A DNA stretch of 64,000 nt from Hyphomicrobiales bacterium (GTDB lineage: Bacteria > Pseudomonadota > Alphaproteobacteria > Rhizobiales > Rhizobiaceae). Positions 54,712 through 63,072 of the stretch are shown here, piece by piece. The stretch spans positions 1 to 64,000 of the forward strand of contig UBJR01000004.1 in assembly GCA_900465675.1 (NCBI GenBank), written 5' to 3'. The translations under genes and the position numbers were made by a program. How positions within the stretch are numbered: position 1 is the first letter of the stretch; each line of letters starts with the position of its first letter. The notes beneath the pieces are model-generated. The model was not told the DNA's origin and ran no database searches. It saw only the letters and a program-made list of their open reading frames with translations.

Positions 54712-56058
54712 TCAGCGCCCGGCGAGCGTCATGCCCTCGATGGCGAGTGTCGGGGCGGCGACGCCGTACTTGTAGTCGATGTCGTTTGCAGGGGTCACCC
54801 GCATGAACATCTCCTTGAGGTTCGATGCGATGGTGACCTCGGAGACCGCGAAGGTGAGTTCGCCGTTTTCGATCCAGAACCCAGTGGCGCCGCGGCTATA
54901 TTCGCCGGTGATCATGTTGACGCCCTGACCGATCAGCTCGGTGACGTAGAAGCCGTTGCCGACGCTTCGGATCAACTCTTCGGGCGAGACGTCGCCGGGG
55001 TTTAGCGCCAGGTTGGTGGAAGCCGGTGTCACCGAATTGCCGCCGCGCACGCCGCGGCCGTTGGTTTCCATGCCGATTTCGCGGCCGGTCGATGTGGAGA
55101 GGAACCAGTGCTTCAGCACGCCGTCCTCGATCATCACAAGCTTTTCGCCGGAAACGCCTTCGCCATCGAAGGGACGCGAGGACGGGCCGCGGACGATCAA
55201 GGGATCGTCGGTGATCGACAGGCCGGATTTCAGGACCTGCTGGCCCATCTTGTCGCGCAGGAAGCTGGTCTTGCGCGCCACCGAGGCACCGTTGATGGCA
55301 CCGGCGATGTGGCCGATGAAGCCGCGGGCAATGCGCGGGTCGAAGACGACGGTGACGTCCTTGCCTGTCGGCACCTGGCGCGGATTGAGACGCTTCACGG
55401 TGCGCTCGCCGGCGCGCCGGCCGATATCGGCAGGATCGTCGAGTTCGCTGTAATAGATCCGGCTGTCGTAATCGTAATCGCGCTCCATGCCGGTGCCTTC
55501 ACCGGCGATGACGCTGACCGAGCGGCCAAAGCGCGAGCCCATGTAGCTGCCTTCGAAGCCGTGCGAGGTGACGAGGACGAGACCGCCCATGCCGCCGGAA
55601 GCGCCGCCGCCGGAGGAATTCGTGACACCCTTGACCTCAAGGGCTGCGGCTTCGGTTGCGAGCGCTGCCTCGCGCAGCATCTCGGACGTCACTTCCGTGC
55701 GGTCGAGAAGCTCAAGATCGGGATAGGACTTTGCCAGATTGGCCTCGTCCGCCAGGCAGGCGAAGGGATCTTCCGGCGAGACCTTGGCCATGGCGACGGC
55801 CCGCTCGGCAAGAGCGGTGAGATCGAAACCCGGATTGGCCGAAACGCTGGCAACCTTCTTGCCGACGAAGACGCGGAGCGAGAAATCGTCGCTTTCCGAG
55901 GATTCCGTGCCTTCGACCTTGCCGAGACGAACGCTGACGGATTGCGAGCGGGAACGGACGACCACCGCATCGGCGGCATCGGCACCGGCTTTCCTGGCAA
56001 GATCGATCAGCTGGCTGGCACGGGAAAGAAGTGTCGAGGAATCAATTTCTGAGGACAT
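54712..56058 (-). CDS. pmbA: TldE/PmbA-type protein of the TldD/E protease
   Basis: 448 residues. It matches the PmbA (TldE) partner rather than catalytic TldD: there is no HExxxH zinc site, while SEKLV-like GVSGEKLVMIEDGVLKHWF, VTPASTNLALNPGD and MITGEYSRGATGFWIENGEL are typical. The TldD/E pair degrades unfolded peptides and matures microcins; the tldD gene is not in the window. First gene of the operon, divergent from the antiporter. Confidence 0.93.
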   Translation of the reverse strand: MSSEIDSSTLLSRASQLIDLARKAGADAADAVVVRSRSQSVSVRLGKVEGTESSESDDFSLRVFVGKKVASVSANPGFDLTALAERAVAMAKVSPEDPFACLADEANLAKSYPDLELLDRTEVTSEMLREAALATEAAALEVKGVTNSSGGGASGGMGGLVLVTSHGFEGSYMGSRFGRSVSVIAGEGTGMERDYDYDSRIYYSELDDPADIGRRAGERTVKRLNPRQVPTGKDVTVVFDPRIARGFIGHIAGAINGASVARKTSFLRDKMGQQVLKSGLSITDDPLIVRGPSSRPFDGEGVSGEKLVMIEDGVLKHWFLSTSTGREIGMETNGRGVRGGNSVTPASTNLALNPGDVSPEELIRSVGNGFYVTELIGQGVNMITGEYSRGATGFWIENGELTFAVSEVTIASNLKEMFMRVTPANDIDYKYGVAAPTLAIEGMTLAGR

Positions 56059-56177
56059 GATTTGGCCTTTCCTTCGGCTTCCATTTATTGTGCAGTTCGG
56101 AAAGCATCAAGGCCGTGGCCTGCGATTCTTTTTCCCGCCGCTTGCGCGCCTCCTGCCATTGAAAGAAACTCCGACGC

Positions 56178-57986
56178 ATGTCCGCCCCTAATGCCTTCTT
56201 TTCCGAGACGATCCTGCTGCTTGGCGGCGCGGTCGTTGCTGCGCCGATTTTCAAGAAGCTGGGGCTTGGCACCGTGCTTGGCTATCTGGCCGCGGGCGTC
56301 GTCATCGGGCCTGTCTTCCATGGGATTACCGATGGCGAGCAGATCCTCGGCGTTGCCGAACTCGGCGTCGTCTTCTTGCTGTTCATCATCGGCCTGGAAC
56401 TGAAACCGTCGCGCCTCTGGCAGATGCGCCGCGATATCTTCGGGCTCGGCACCGCGCAGGTGGTGGTCACCGGTCTGGCGCTCACGGCGCTTGCCTATCT
56501 CTCCGGCGTGCTTGAATGGCGCGGCAGCATCGTCGCAGGCTTCGGCCTCGCGTTGTCCTCCACGGCCTTTGCCATGCAGATCCTCGAAGGCACCGGTGAG
56601 GTCAACACCAAATACGGGCAGCGCTCCTTCTCGGTGCTGCTGTTGCAAGACCTGGCGATCGTTCCCCTGCTGGCGCTGATCACCGTTCTCGGTGGCGGCC
56701 AGGGCAGCAATACGCCGTTTCTCGACTTTGCGATTGCGATCGGCGCGGTCATTGCGATGATCGTCATGGGGCGCTATCTGCTGACGCCGCTTTTCCAGGT
56801 GATTGCCCGCACCGGCGCCCGCGAGGCAATGATTGCGGCCGCGCTGTTCGTGGTCATGGGATCGGCGACGCTGATGCAGTTTGCCGGCCTGTCGATGGCG
56901 ATGGGCGCGTTTCTTTCCGGCATCATGCTGGCCGAGTCCTCCTACCGGCACGAGCTTGAGGCGGATATCGAGCCATTCCGCGGCGTGTTGCTCGCTATCT
57001 TCTTCATCGCCGTCGGCCTGTCGCTGGAGCTGCAGGTGCTGGTCGACAACGCGCTGTTCATCGTCGCTGCCGTGCCGATCATCATGGCTGTAAAGGCTGC
57101 GGTCATCTATGCGCTTTGCCGGGCTTCCGGCTCTCCGCATAACGACGCGATCCGCATCGCCTTCCTGCTGCCGCAGGGCGGCGAGTTCGGCTTCGTGCTG
57201 TTTACCGCTGCGGCGACCGCGGGCCTGATGCCATCCAGCACGGCATCGCTGCTAGTCGCCATCGTGACGCTGACGATGGCGCTGACGCCGATCGGTTCGG
57301 CGCTTTCGAGTCGGTTGCTCACCGGCGACGAGCATGAGGAACTCGATGAGGATTTTGCAGGCGCAAATGCGGATGTGCTGATGGTCGGCTTCTCGCGTTT
57401 CGGGCAGATCGCCGCGCAGATCCTGCTTGCCGGCGGCCGCGACGTCACCGTCATCGACTTTTCCGCCGACCGCATCCGCCAGGCCTCATCCTTCGGCTTC
57501 CGCATCTACTTCGGCGACGGCACCCGCAAGGATGTGCTGCGCTCGGCCGGCATCGACAAGGCGAAGATCGTCGTCGTCTGTACGCAGAAGCGCGAAATCA
57601 CCGACAAAGTAGTGGAGCTGGTGCAGGCCGACTATCCGCATGCCAAGCTCTTCGTGCGCTCCTATGACCGTATCCACTCGATCGCGCTGCGCAATCTGAA
57701 TGTCGATTACGAGCTGCGCGAGACGCTGGAGTCAGGTTTGCTCTTCGGCCGCCGGACCTTGCAGGCGCTGGGTGTCGGCGAGGCGGAGGCCTACGAGATC
57801 GGCGAGGATATCCGCCGCCGCGACGAGGAGCGGCTGGTGCTGCAGGTTTCCGAAGGGCTGCAGGCCGGACGCGACATGCTGTTTTCGCATCCGGTCCGGC
57901 CGGAGCCGCTGGTCAAGCCGAAGCGCTCGATGGAGATGGATGCCGATCCCTTGGCAGGTCCGGCGGATGTGACGGCCGACGCCTAG
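56178..57986 (+). CDS. Kef-type monovalent cation:proton antiporter (CPA2)
   Basis: 602 residues. About 12-13 membrane helices cover residues 1-385 (for example VGLSLELQVLVDNALFIV, LLQDLAIVPLLALI). A TrkA-N NAD-binding domain follows at about 395-515 (LMVGFSRFGQIAAQILLAG). A C-terminal tail ends it. Like KefB/KefC it would export K+ in exchange for protons under electrophile or pH stress. The Gln-Asp pair expected in TM (LLQDLA) is present. Its stop overlaps the convergent patatin gene by four bases. Confidence 0.93.
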   Translation: MSAPNAFFSETILLLGGAVVAAPIFKKLGLGTVLGYLAAGVVIGPVFHGITDGEQILGVAELGVVFLLFIIGLELKPSRLWQMRRDIFGLGTAQVVVTGLALTALAYLSGVLEWRGSIVAGFGLALSSTAFAMQILEGTGEVNTKYGQRSFSVLLLQDLAIVPLLALITVLGGGQGSNTPFLDFAIAIGAVIAMIVMGRYLLTPLFQVIARTGAREAMIAAALFVVMGSATLMQFAGLSMAMGAFLSGIMLAESSYRHELEADIEPFRGVLLAIFFIAVGLSLELQVLVDNALFIVAAVPIIMAVKAAVIYALCRASGSPHNDAIRIAFLLPQGGEFGFVLFTAAATAGLMPSSTASLLVAIVTLTMALTPIGSALSSRLLTGDEHEELDEDFAGANADVLMVGFSRFGQIAAQILLAGGRDVTVIDFSADRIRQASSFGFRIYFGDGTRKDVLRSAGIDKAKIVVVCTQKREITDKVVELVQADYPHAKLFVRSYDRIHSIALRNLNVDYELRETLESGLLFGRRTLQALGVGEAEAYEIGEDIRRRDEERLVLQVSEGLQAGRDMLFSHPVRPEPLVKPKRSMEMDADPLAGPADVTADA

Positions 57987-58867
57987 GCCTTCAGCCGGGC
58001 TTCGAACTGGCGGTCCAGCTCGCGCTTCAGGTCGTCCTTGACGCCTGCGGACATGGCGAGCACTTCGCGGGCCTTCAGAAAGTCCATGACACCGGTGCGG
58101 CCGACCGCCGGGCGCAGGAAGATATGCGGCGGCTGGATCTTCAGCTTCAGCGTGATCGCCGTCTGCATCATCAACTGACCGGAGCCGAAGATGCTTTCCA
58201 TGCGGTTCGGAATATGGGTGCCGTCACCCTCAGGCGCGCCGACGACATCGATGCCGATGACGATATCCGCGATATCCATCAGGCATTCGTAGGGCACGGG
58301 ATTGCTGATGCCGCCGTCGATCATCACACGGTCGTTCATGCGCACCGGCATGAAGACGGCGGGGATGGAGGAGGACGCGGCAAGCGCCGGGAAGAGCTGG
58401 CCTTCCGTGATGATCACTTCGTTCTGGCCGTAATAATCGGTGGTGATGACCTGCATCGGCACGAGAAGATCGGCGAAGCGATCCGGCAGGTCGGCGGGCA
58501 GAAAGGCCTTGAGGATCCGCTCCAGATTGAACTGACCGATACGGATACCCTTGGCGACGGCGTCGCGCACCGTTTGAGGACGCATGCCCCAGATGCGGCT
58601 GACGACGGCGGTCTTGTTGCCGACGGTCATCAGCGCGTGTTCGCGGATCGCCTCGCCGCTCATGCCGGCTGCCATGCCGGCGCCCATGATGGCGCCGATC
58701 GACGAGCCCGATATCGCCACCGGGCGGATGCCGAGTTCGTCCAAGGCTTCGATGACATGGATATGCGCCAGGCCGCGGGCGCCGCCGCCGCCGAAGGCGA
58801 CCGCGACAGTGGGCATGGTGCCGCCGGTGGCAGGTATGACGCTATTCACAATACCTGCCTGCTGCAC
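57983..58867 (-). CDS. Patatin-like phospholipase (RssA-type)
   Basis: 294 residues. The oxyanion hole is AFGGGGARGLAHI, the nucleophile Ser is in SGSSIGAIMG, and the Asp is in DGGISNPVP, so the Ser-Asp dyad is complete. It acts on lipid acyl esters; the substrate is unknown. The start is GTG at 58867 with GGGAG upstream; ATG at 58816 (MPTVAVAF) would fit the family core but has no ribosome site. It lies between the antiporter (convergent, overlapping) and rsmD. Confidence 0.9.
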   Translation of the reverse strand: MQQAGIVNSVIPATGGTMPTVAVAFGGGGARGLAHIHVIEALDELGIRPVAISGSSIGAIMGAGMAAGMSGEAIREHALMTVGNKTAVVSRIWGMRPQTVRDAVAKGIRIGQFNLERILKAFLPADLPDRFADLLVPMQVITTDYYGQNEVIITEGQLFPALAASSSIPAVFMPVRMNDRVMIDGGISNPVPYECLMDIADIVIGIDVVGAPEGDGTHIPNRMESIFGSGQLMMQTAITLKLKIQPPHIFLRPAVGRTGVMDFLKAREVLAMSAGVKDDLKRELDRQFEARLKA

Positions 58868-58894
58868 TGAACGCTCCCGGTGGCTTCGCCCCGC

Positions 58895-59455
58895 CTAGAC
58901 CGGCTGATAGCGGAAGAAATGGACCTTGGTGTCGCCAAAGATCCTGTCTTCGAGGAAGAGATAGGAAGGATCGACCGAAACGGCAACATCGGAGCGCTCT
59001 TCGAGCACGGCGATCGCGCCCGGCACCAGCCAGCCACCCTTGGCAGCCGCAGCCATGGCCTTTTCGCCCAGACCCTTGCCATAGGGCGGATCGGCGAAGA
59101 GCATGTTGAAGGGCTCGAGATTGCCGACCGAACCGAGATCCGTGGCGTCACGCCGCAGGATGCGCGTGCGGCCATGCAGGCCGAGCGCGTCGATGTTTTC
59201 CCAGAGCAGCCCCCTGCCCTCGACGCTGTTCTCGACGAACAGCGCATGACGGCAGCCGCGCGAGACGGCTTCGAGACCGACGGCGCCGGTGCCGGCAAAA
59301 AGATCGAGTATCCGGGTGCCATCGACGCATTCCGGATAGGCATGGCTCAGAATATTGAAAAGGCTCTCACGCGTCCGGTCGGCAGTCGGCCGGATGTCGT
59401 TGGATTTAGGTACGGCGAGCGACCGTCCGCGAAACTCACCGCCGACGATCCGCAC
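58895..59455 (-). CDS. rsmD: 16S rRNA (guanine(966)-N2)-methyltransferase
   Basis: 186 residues, the usual RsmD length. MRIVGGEFRGRSLAVP begins the protein, PTADRTRESLFNIL follows, ILDLFAGTGAVGLEAVSRG is the SAM site, and motif IV is FADPPYGKG. It methylates G966 of 16S rRNA late in 30S assembly. It overlaps the end of the pseudouridine synthase gene by 20 bases, so the two rRNA-modification genes are translationally linked. Confidence 0.95.
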   Translation of the reverse strand: MRIVGGEFRGRSLAVPKSNDIRPTADRTRESLFNILSHAYPECVDGTRILDLFAGTGAVGLEAVSRGCRHALFVENSVEGRGLLWENIDALGLHGRTRILRRDATDLGSVGNLEPFNMLFADPPYGKGLGEKAMAAAAKGGWLVPGAIAVLEERSDVAVSVDPSYLFLEDRIFGDTKVHFFRYQPV

Positions 59456-61475
59456 CGCGCGTCATTCCCTTTCCTTTTGGTCCACCACGCGACGGCCCGC
59501 CCGAAGGCTTGCCTCCGCCATCGGGCCGGTCGCCTCTCGGCTTGCCGGAGAAATTCTTGGCACCGCCGGGCTTGGCGCTGAAGCTCTTGCCGCGCGGCTT
59601 GTCACCCTGCGGACGGTCGCCCTGCGGCTTGTCGCCAAAGGAGCGTTCGCCACGCGGACGTTCAGAGCGGCCTTCGCCTGGAGCACTGCGGGCAGCGCGC
59701 GGCCGATCACCATAGGACCGGGGCCGTTCATCACCCTCTTCGCGTGGACGGCGCGGCTTGTCGCCGAAGGGACGGTCACCACGCGCCGGACGATCGCCGG
59801 ACGGGCGTTCGCTGCGGGCGGGGCGGTCACCATAGGGTCGGTCGCTGCGGGCCGGACGGTCGCCGTAAGAACGCGGACGATCGCCATCTTCACGGGGCTT
59901 GCGCTCGCCACGCGGCTTGTCGCCGAACGGGCGGTCACCGCGGGCGGGACGATCTCCTGCCGGGCGGTCTCCACGCGGCGGGCGGTCGCCATAGGGTCTG
60001 TCACCACGGGCGGTGCGATCACCACCGGAGCGTTCACCACGGCCCTCGCCGCGGGGACGATCACCGAAAGGCCTGTCGCCGCGGTCGCCGCGGTCGCCAC
60101 CCGGACGATCGCCGGAGCGCTTGCGGCCGCCGTCGTCATTGCTGACTTCGCTGGAACGGATCCATTCGCCCTCTTCATCGCGGGCACGGTTGATCTGAAC
60201 ACGCGGGCCTTCGTCGTAGCTCACCGGCTGCGGCCTGGAGCGGCCAGGCTTCTCGCCGCGCTTCAGCGCGGTCTGGGCATTCTTTTCGGCCTTTGCGGCT
60301 GCCTTTTCGCCGAGCGGACGGGCGCCGGGCGCCATCCAGACATTGGCGTTGCGGCGGCTGCCCAGCGCCGGGCGCTTCGGACGGTCGTCATCCTTGCGTC
60401 CACCATCACGGCCACCGTCCCGGCGATCATCCTTGCGGTCATCGCGGCGATCGTTGCGACGGTCATCGCGCTTGGTGTCGAGGCTGCCACGCGGGCGCTC
60501 GCGCTTTTCTTCAGACTTCCATGCGCGCTGTTCGCGGCGTTCCGGCTTGGCCTGTTCTTCTTCCTCGGCTGCGGCAACGGCCGGAGCGTTGTAGAGCGGC
60601 GCATCGAAATTGGCGTTGGAGTCTTCGATGAGACGCGGGCCGAGCTGATCGCGCAGCGTGCGGCCGCGCACTTCGATGACGTGGCCTTCCGGCAGGTCGC
60701 CCAGCTGGAACGGACCATAGGAGATACGGATCAGGCGGTTGACGTCGAGGCCAAGCGCACCCATCACGTTCTTGATTTCGCGGTTCTTGCCTTCGCGCAG
60801 GCCCATGGTGATCCAGACATTGGACCCCTGGGTGCGGTCGAGCGTCGCGTCGATCGAGCCGTAGAGCACGCCATCGACAGCGATACCTTCCTTCAGCTTG
60901 TCGAGCGCATCCTGATCGATCTCGCCATGGGCGCGCACGCGGTAACGGCGCAGCCAGCCGGTCGTCGGCAGTTCCAGCGAGCGGGCAAGGCCGCCATCGT
61001 TGGTGAGCAGCAGCAGACCTTCGGTGTTGATATCGAGACGGCCAATCGACATGACGCGCGGCAGTTCGTCCGGCAGATTGTCGAAAACGGTCGGGCGGCC
61101 CTCGGGATCCGCATTGGTGGTCACCAGGCCGGCCGGCTTGTGATAGAGCCAGAGGCGCGTGCGCTCGATGCCGCGGATCGGGATACCATCGACTTCGATC
61201 TTGTCGTTCAGCGTCACGTTGACGACCGGCGTCTCGAGCGGCTTGCCGTTCAGAGTCACGCGGCCGTCCATGATCATGCGCTCGATATCGCGGCGCGAGG
61301 CGACGCCTGCGCGTGCCATGACCTTCGAGATGCGTTCCGCCTTGCCGTCGCCTGCGGTTTCCGCGGCTGCAGCCTTCGGCGCAGCGCTGCGGACCGGCTT
61401 GTCATCGGTTTTCGGTCGCGTGTCGCGCCCTGCGGGCTTGCCGCCCGGCCGTTTTGGCTTGTCTTTGAATGTCAT
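59436..61475 (-). CDS. RluB-type pseudouridine synthase with long disordered tail
   Basis: 679 residues. A basic N-tail (1-45) precedes an S4 RNA-binding domain (about 46-105, ISKVMARAGVASRRDIERMI). The synthase core has catalytic D148 in SIGRLDINTEGLLLLTNDG and REGKNREIKNVM. From about residue 300 an Arg/Gly/Asp/Pro-rich tail of some 380 residues follows, with repeated DRP, RGDRPFGDKP and SYGDRP units. RluB modifies 23S rRNA. Family members are usually 250-350 residues, so this tail is the main oddity. It precedes rsmD with a 20-base overlap. Confidence 0.93.
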   Translation of the reverse strand: MTFKDKPKRPGGKPAGRDTRPKTDDKPVRSAAPKAAAAETAGDGKAERISKVMARAGVASRRDIERMIMDGRVTLNGKPLETPVVNVTLNDKIEVDGIPIRGIERTRLWLYHKPAGLVTTNADPEGRPTVFDNLPDELPRVMSIGRLDINTEGLLLLTNDGGLARSLELPTTGWLRRYRVRAHGEIDQDALDKLKEGIAVDGVLYGSIDATLDRTQGSNVWITMGLREGKNREIKNVMGALGLDVNRLIRISYGPFQLGDLPEGHVIEVRGRTLRDQLGPRLIEDSNANFDAPLYNAPAVAAAEEEEQAKPERREQRAWKSEEKRERPRGSLDTKRDDRRNDRRDDRKDDRRDGGRDGGRKDDDRPKRPALGSRRNANVWMAPGARPLGEKAAAKAEKNAQTALKRGEKPGRSRPQPVSYDEGPRVQINRARDEEGEWIRSSEVSNDDGGRKRSGDRPGGDRGDRGDRPFGDRPRGEGRGERSGGDRTARGDRPYGDRPPRGDRPAGDRPARGDRPFGDKPRGERKPREDGDRPRSYGDRPARSDRPYGDRPARSERPSGDRPARGDRPFGDKPRRPREEGDERPRSYGDRPRAARSAPGEGRSERPRGERSFGDKPQGDRPQGDKPRGKSFSAKPGGAKNFSGKPRGDRPDGGGKPSGGPSRGGPKGKGMTRGADRRR
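59460..60560. repeat. Low-complexity repeat coding the DRP/RGD tail
   Basis: The tail of the pseudouridine synthase is coded by short degenerate repeats, roughly 12-30 bases, with core CGGTCGCC or CGATCGCC on the plus strand. They are densest at about 59640-60120. The repetition creates open frames in all six frames, including a false plus-strand ORF over 700 codons long. Confidence 0.8.
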
Positions 61476-61548
61476 TTGTTGTTTGCCTGCCTTTTGGGGC
61501 TTCTCTATCAGGTCGCGCCCCTGCGGTTAAGTGGGAATTTGCCGGATC

Positions 61549-62004
61549 GTGAAGACAAATCGGTTTATGGAGATGGCGCTCGAAGAGGCGCGGGCGGCCG
61601 GTGAACGCGGCGAAGTGCCGATCGGGGCAATCGTGGTGCTCGACGGCACGGTGGTTGGGCGTTCCGGAAACCGTACCCGCGAGCTCAACGACGTGACCGC
61701 CCATGCCGAAGTCGCCGCCATCCGCATGGCCTGCGAAACGCTGGGACAGGAGCGGCTGACGGGCGCCGATCTCTACGTCTCGCTGGAGCCCTGTACGATG
61801 TGCGCAGCGGCGATCTCGTTTGCCCGCATCCGGCGGCTCTATTACGGCGCCGAGGATCCGAAGGGCGGCGCGGTCGAGAGCGGCGTGCGTTTCTATGCGC
61901 AGCCGACCTGCCACCATGCGCCTGAGGTCTATTCCGGTTTGAACGAGACGGAAGCCGCGGATATCCTCAGGACGTTCTTTGCCGGAAAGAGGGAGATGTC
62001 ATGA
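61549..62004 (+). CDS. tadA: tRNA-specific adenosine deaminase
   Basis: 151 residues. It converts A34 to inosine in tRNA-Arg(ACG). Zinc ligands are His52 with catalytic Glu54 in TAHAEVAAIR and Cys82/Cys85 in EPCTMCAAAI. The GTG at 61549 (VKTNRFMEMAL) matches family length; a GTG at 61531 or ATG at 61567 are alternatives. It diverges from the pseudouridine synthase over about 70 bp and overlaps the next gene by four bases (ATGA). Confidence 0.95.
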   Translation: MKTNRFMEMALEEARAAGERGEVPIGAIVVLDGTVVGRSGNRTRELNDVTAHAEVAAIRMACETLGQERLTGADLYVSLEPCTMCAAAISFARIRRLYYGAEDPKGGAVESGVRFYAQPTCHHAPEVYSGLNETEAADILRTFFAGKREMS

Positions 62005-62294
62005 GCCTCGCCATTCTTGCAGCGATGATCGCCATCGGCGCATTCGCCTATCTGCGCGTCGCGCCCGGCGTTTCCGCCATACCGATGCAATGGTCCTTGC
62101 GGGGAGAGGTCAACTGGTCAGCGCCGCGGGCGGCTGCTTTCAGCCTCGTGCCGGGTCTCGCGATCGCGATCTGCGCGATCTTCGCCGCCGGCGGAATGAC
62201 CGCGATTTTCGCGATCACCGGCTCAAGTCTTCTGATCTGCCAGATCATCCATATTCTGCTCGTGCGCCGCTGGGCAGCGGCGCGGCAGATGTAA
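62001..62294 (+). CDS. Small membrane protein, DUF1648-like
   Basis: 97 residues with three hydrophobic segments: about 3-20, about 47-66 (LVPGLAIAICAIFAAGGM) and about 68-88. The stretch IPMQWSLRGEVNWSAPR resembles the P-x-H-W-x-x-x-G-x-x-x-x-W segment of DUF1648 membrane proteins; this is a pattern judgement only. It starts inside the tadA stop (ATGA) and has GGGAG upstream, so it is translated with tadA. Function unknown. Confidence 0.75.
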   Translation: MSLAILAAMIAIGAFAYLRVAPGVSAIPMQWSLRGEVNWSAPRAAAFSLVPGLAIAICAIFAAGGMTAIFAITGSSLLICQIIHILLVRRWAAARQM

Positions 62295-62302
62295 GCAAGC
62301 GC

Positions 62303-62932
62303 TTACTGCAGCAGGTTCCACCACTGTTTGCCGGTACCGGCAACCGCGGCATCCTTCTTGCGCTGCTTCTGCTTCTTGAGCTCCGGCTCGCCGAGATCAT
62401 CAAGCTTGGACGGGTCGTCTGCCTGGCGGTACTCCGTCGGCGGATCGGAGATTGAGCGGCGTTCGGTCACAGCGCCGGCGCCCTTCTGCGCGGCGCGGGC
62501 TTCCCTGAATGCCTGAGCCTGTTCGGCTGCGGTCTTGCGGCCGCCTTCGATGCCATTCTTGGCGAGCGGCGAAACATACCGGGACTTGTCTTCGTTGTCG
62601 TCAGCTTCCTGGACGAGACGGGCGCGGGTCTCTTCGGGAGACTCGACCCATTCCGGATTGTCCTTGCTGGCAACCGTCTGCTGCGGCTCGACCAGCGTTT
62701 CCTTGGAAGCGTCGGCCGGGAGAACAAGCGTCGGACGCGGCTGGTACCTGACGCCCTTGTTCTTGGGCTCCTGCGGCGCGAGCGACACGGACTGGCCGAT
62801 ATCGTCGCCAAGCTGGGCCATTGCGCTCGTGCCGGTACCGTAGGTCGGGCTCGTGCAGCTGGTGGCCATCGAGCCTGCCGCCATAACAACCGTCAGGCAA
62901 GCGCCTACACGGAACCAACGCGTCGCTAACAT
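62303..62932 (-). CDS. Hypothetical lipoprotein
   Basis: 209 residues from the ATG at 62932, which follows GGAAGGG. The N-terminus is a lipoprotein signal ending at MATSC (Cys about residue 26). The mature part is hydrophilic and largely disordered, with Glu/Lys/Gln-rich helices and an end in GKQWWNLLQ. Probably outer-membrane anchored; no known domain. Convergent with the small membrane protein, 8 bp apart. An in-frame ATG at 62950 is less likely. Confidence 0.8.
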   Translation of the reverse strand: MLATRWFRVGACLTVVMAAGSMATSCTSPTYGTGTSAMAQLGDDIGQSVSLAPQEPKNKGVRYQPRPTLVLPADASKETLVEPQQTVASKDNPEWVESPEETRARLVQEADDNEDKSRYVSPLAKNGIEGGRKTAAEQAQAFREARAAQKGAGAVTERRSISDPPTEYRQADDPSKLDDLGEPELKKQKQRKKDAAVAGTGKQWWNLLQ

Positions 62933-63072
62933 GAAAACCCTTCCAGCCATGCCGGTGCAATTATCGCCCAACCGGACGTCCGTCCCCCTGACGTAAAAAT
63001 CCGGCCATTTTCAGGCAGCTTTTACCGGATGAACCACTAAAGAGCAATTCACCCGGTAACTTTCTTGAGGAT

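Noticed and set aside
59355..61604. Plus-strand open frame of about 750 codons
   Set aside because: It is the mirror of the repeat-coded tail of the pseudouridine synthase. Composition is Ala/Thr/Arg repeats, there is no ribosome site, and it also covers rsmD and the tadA start.
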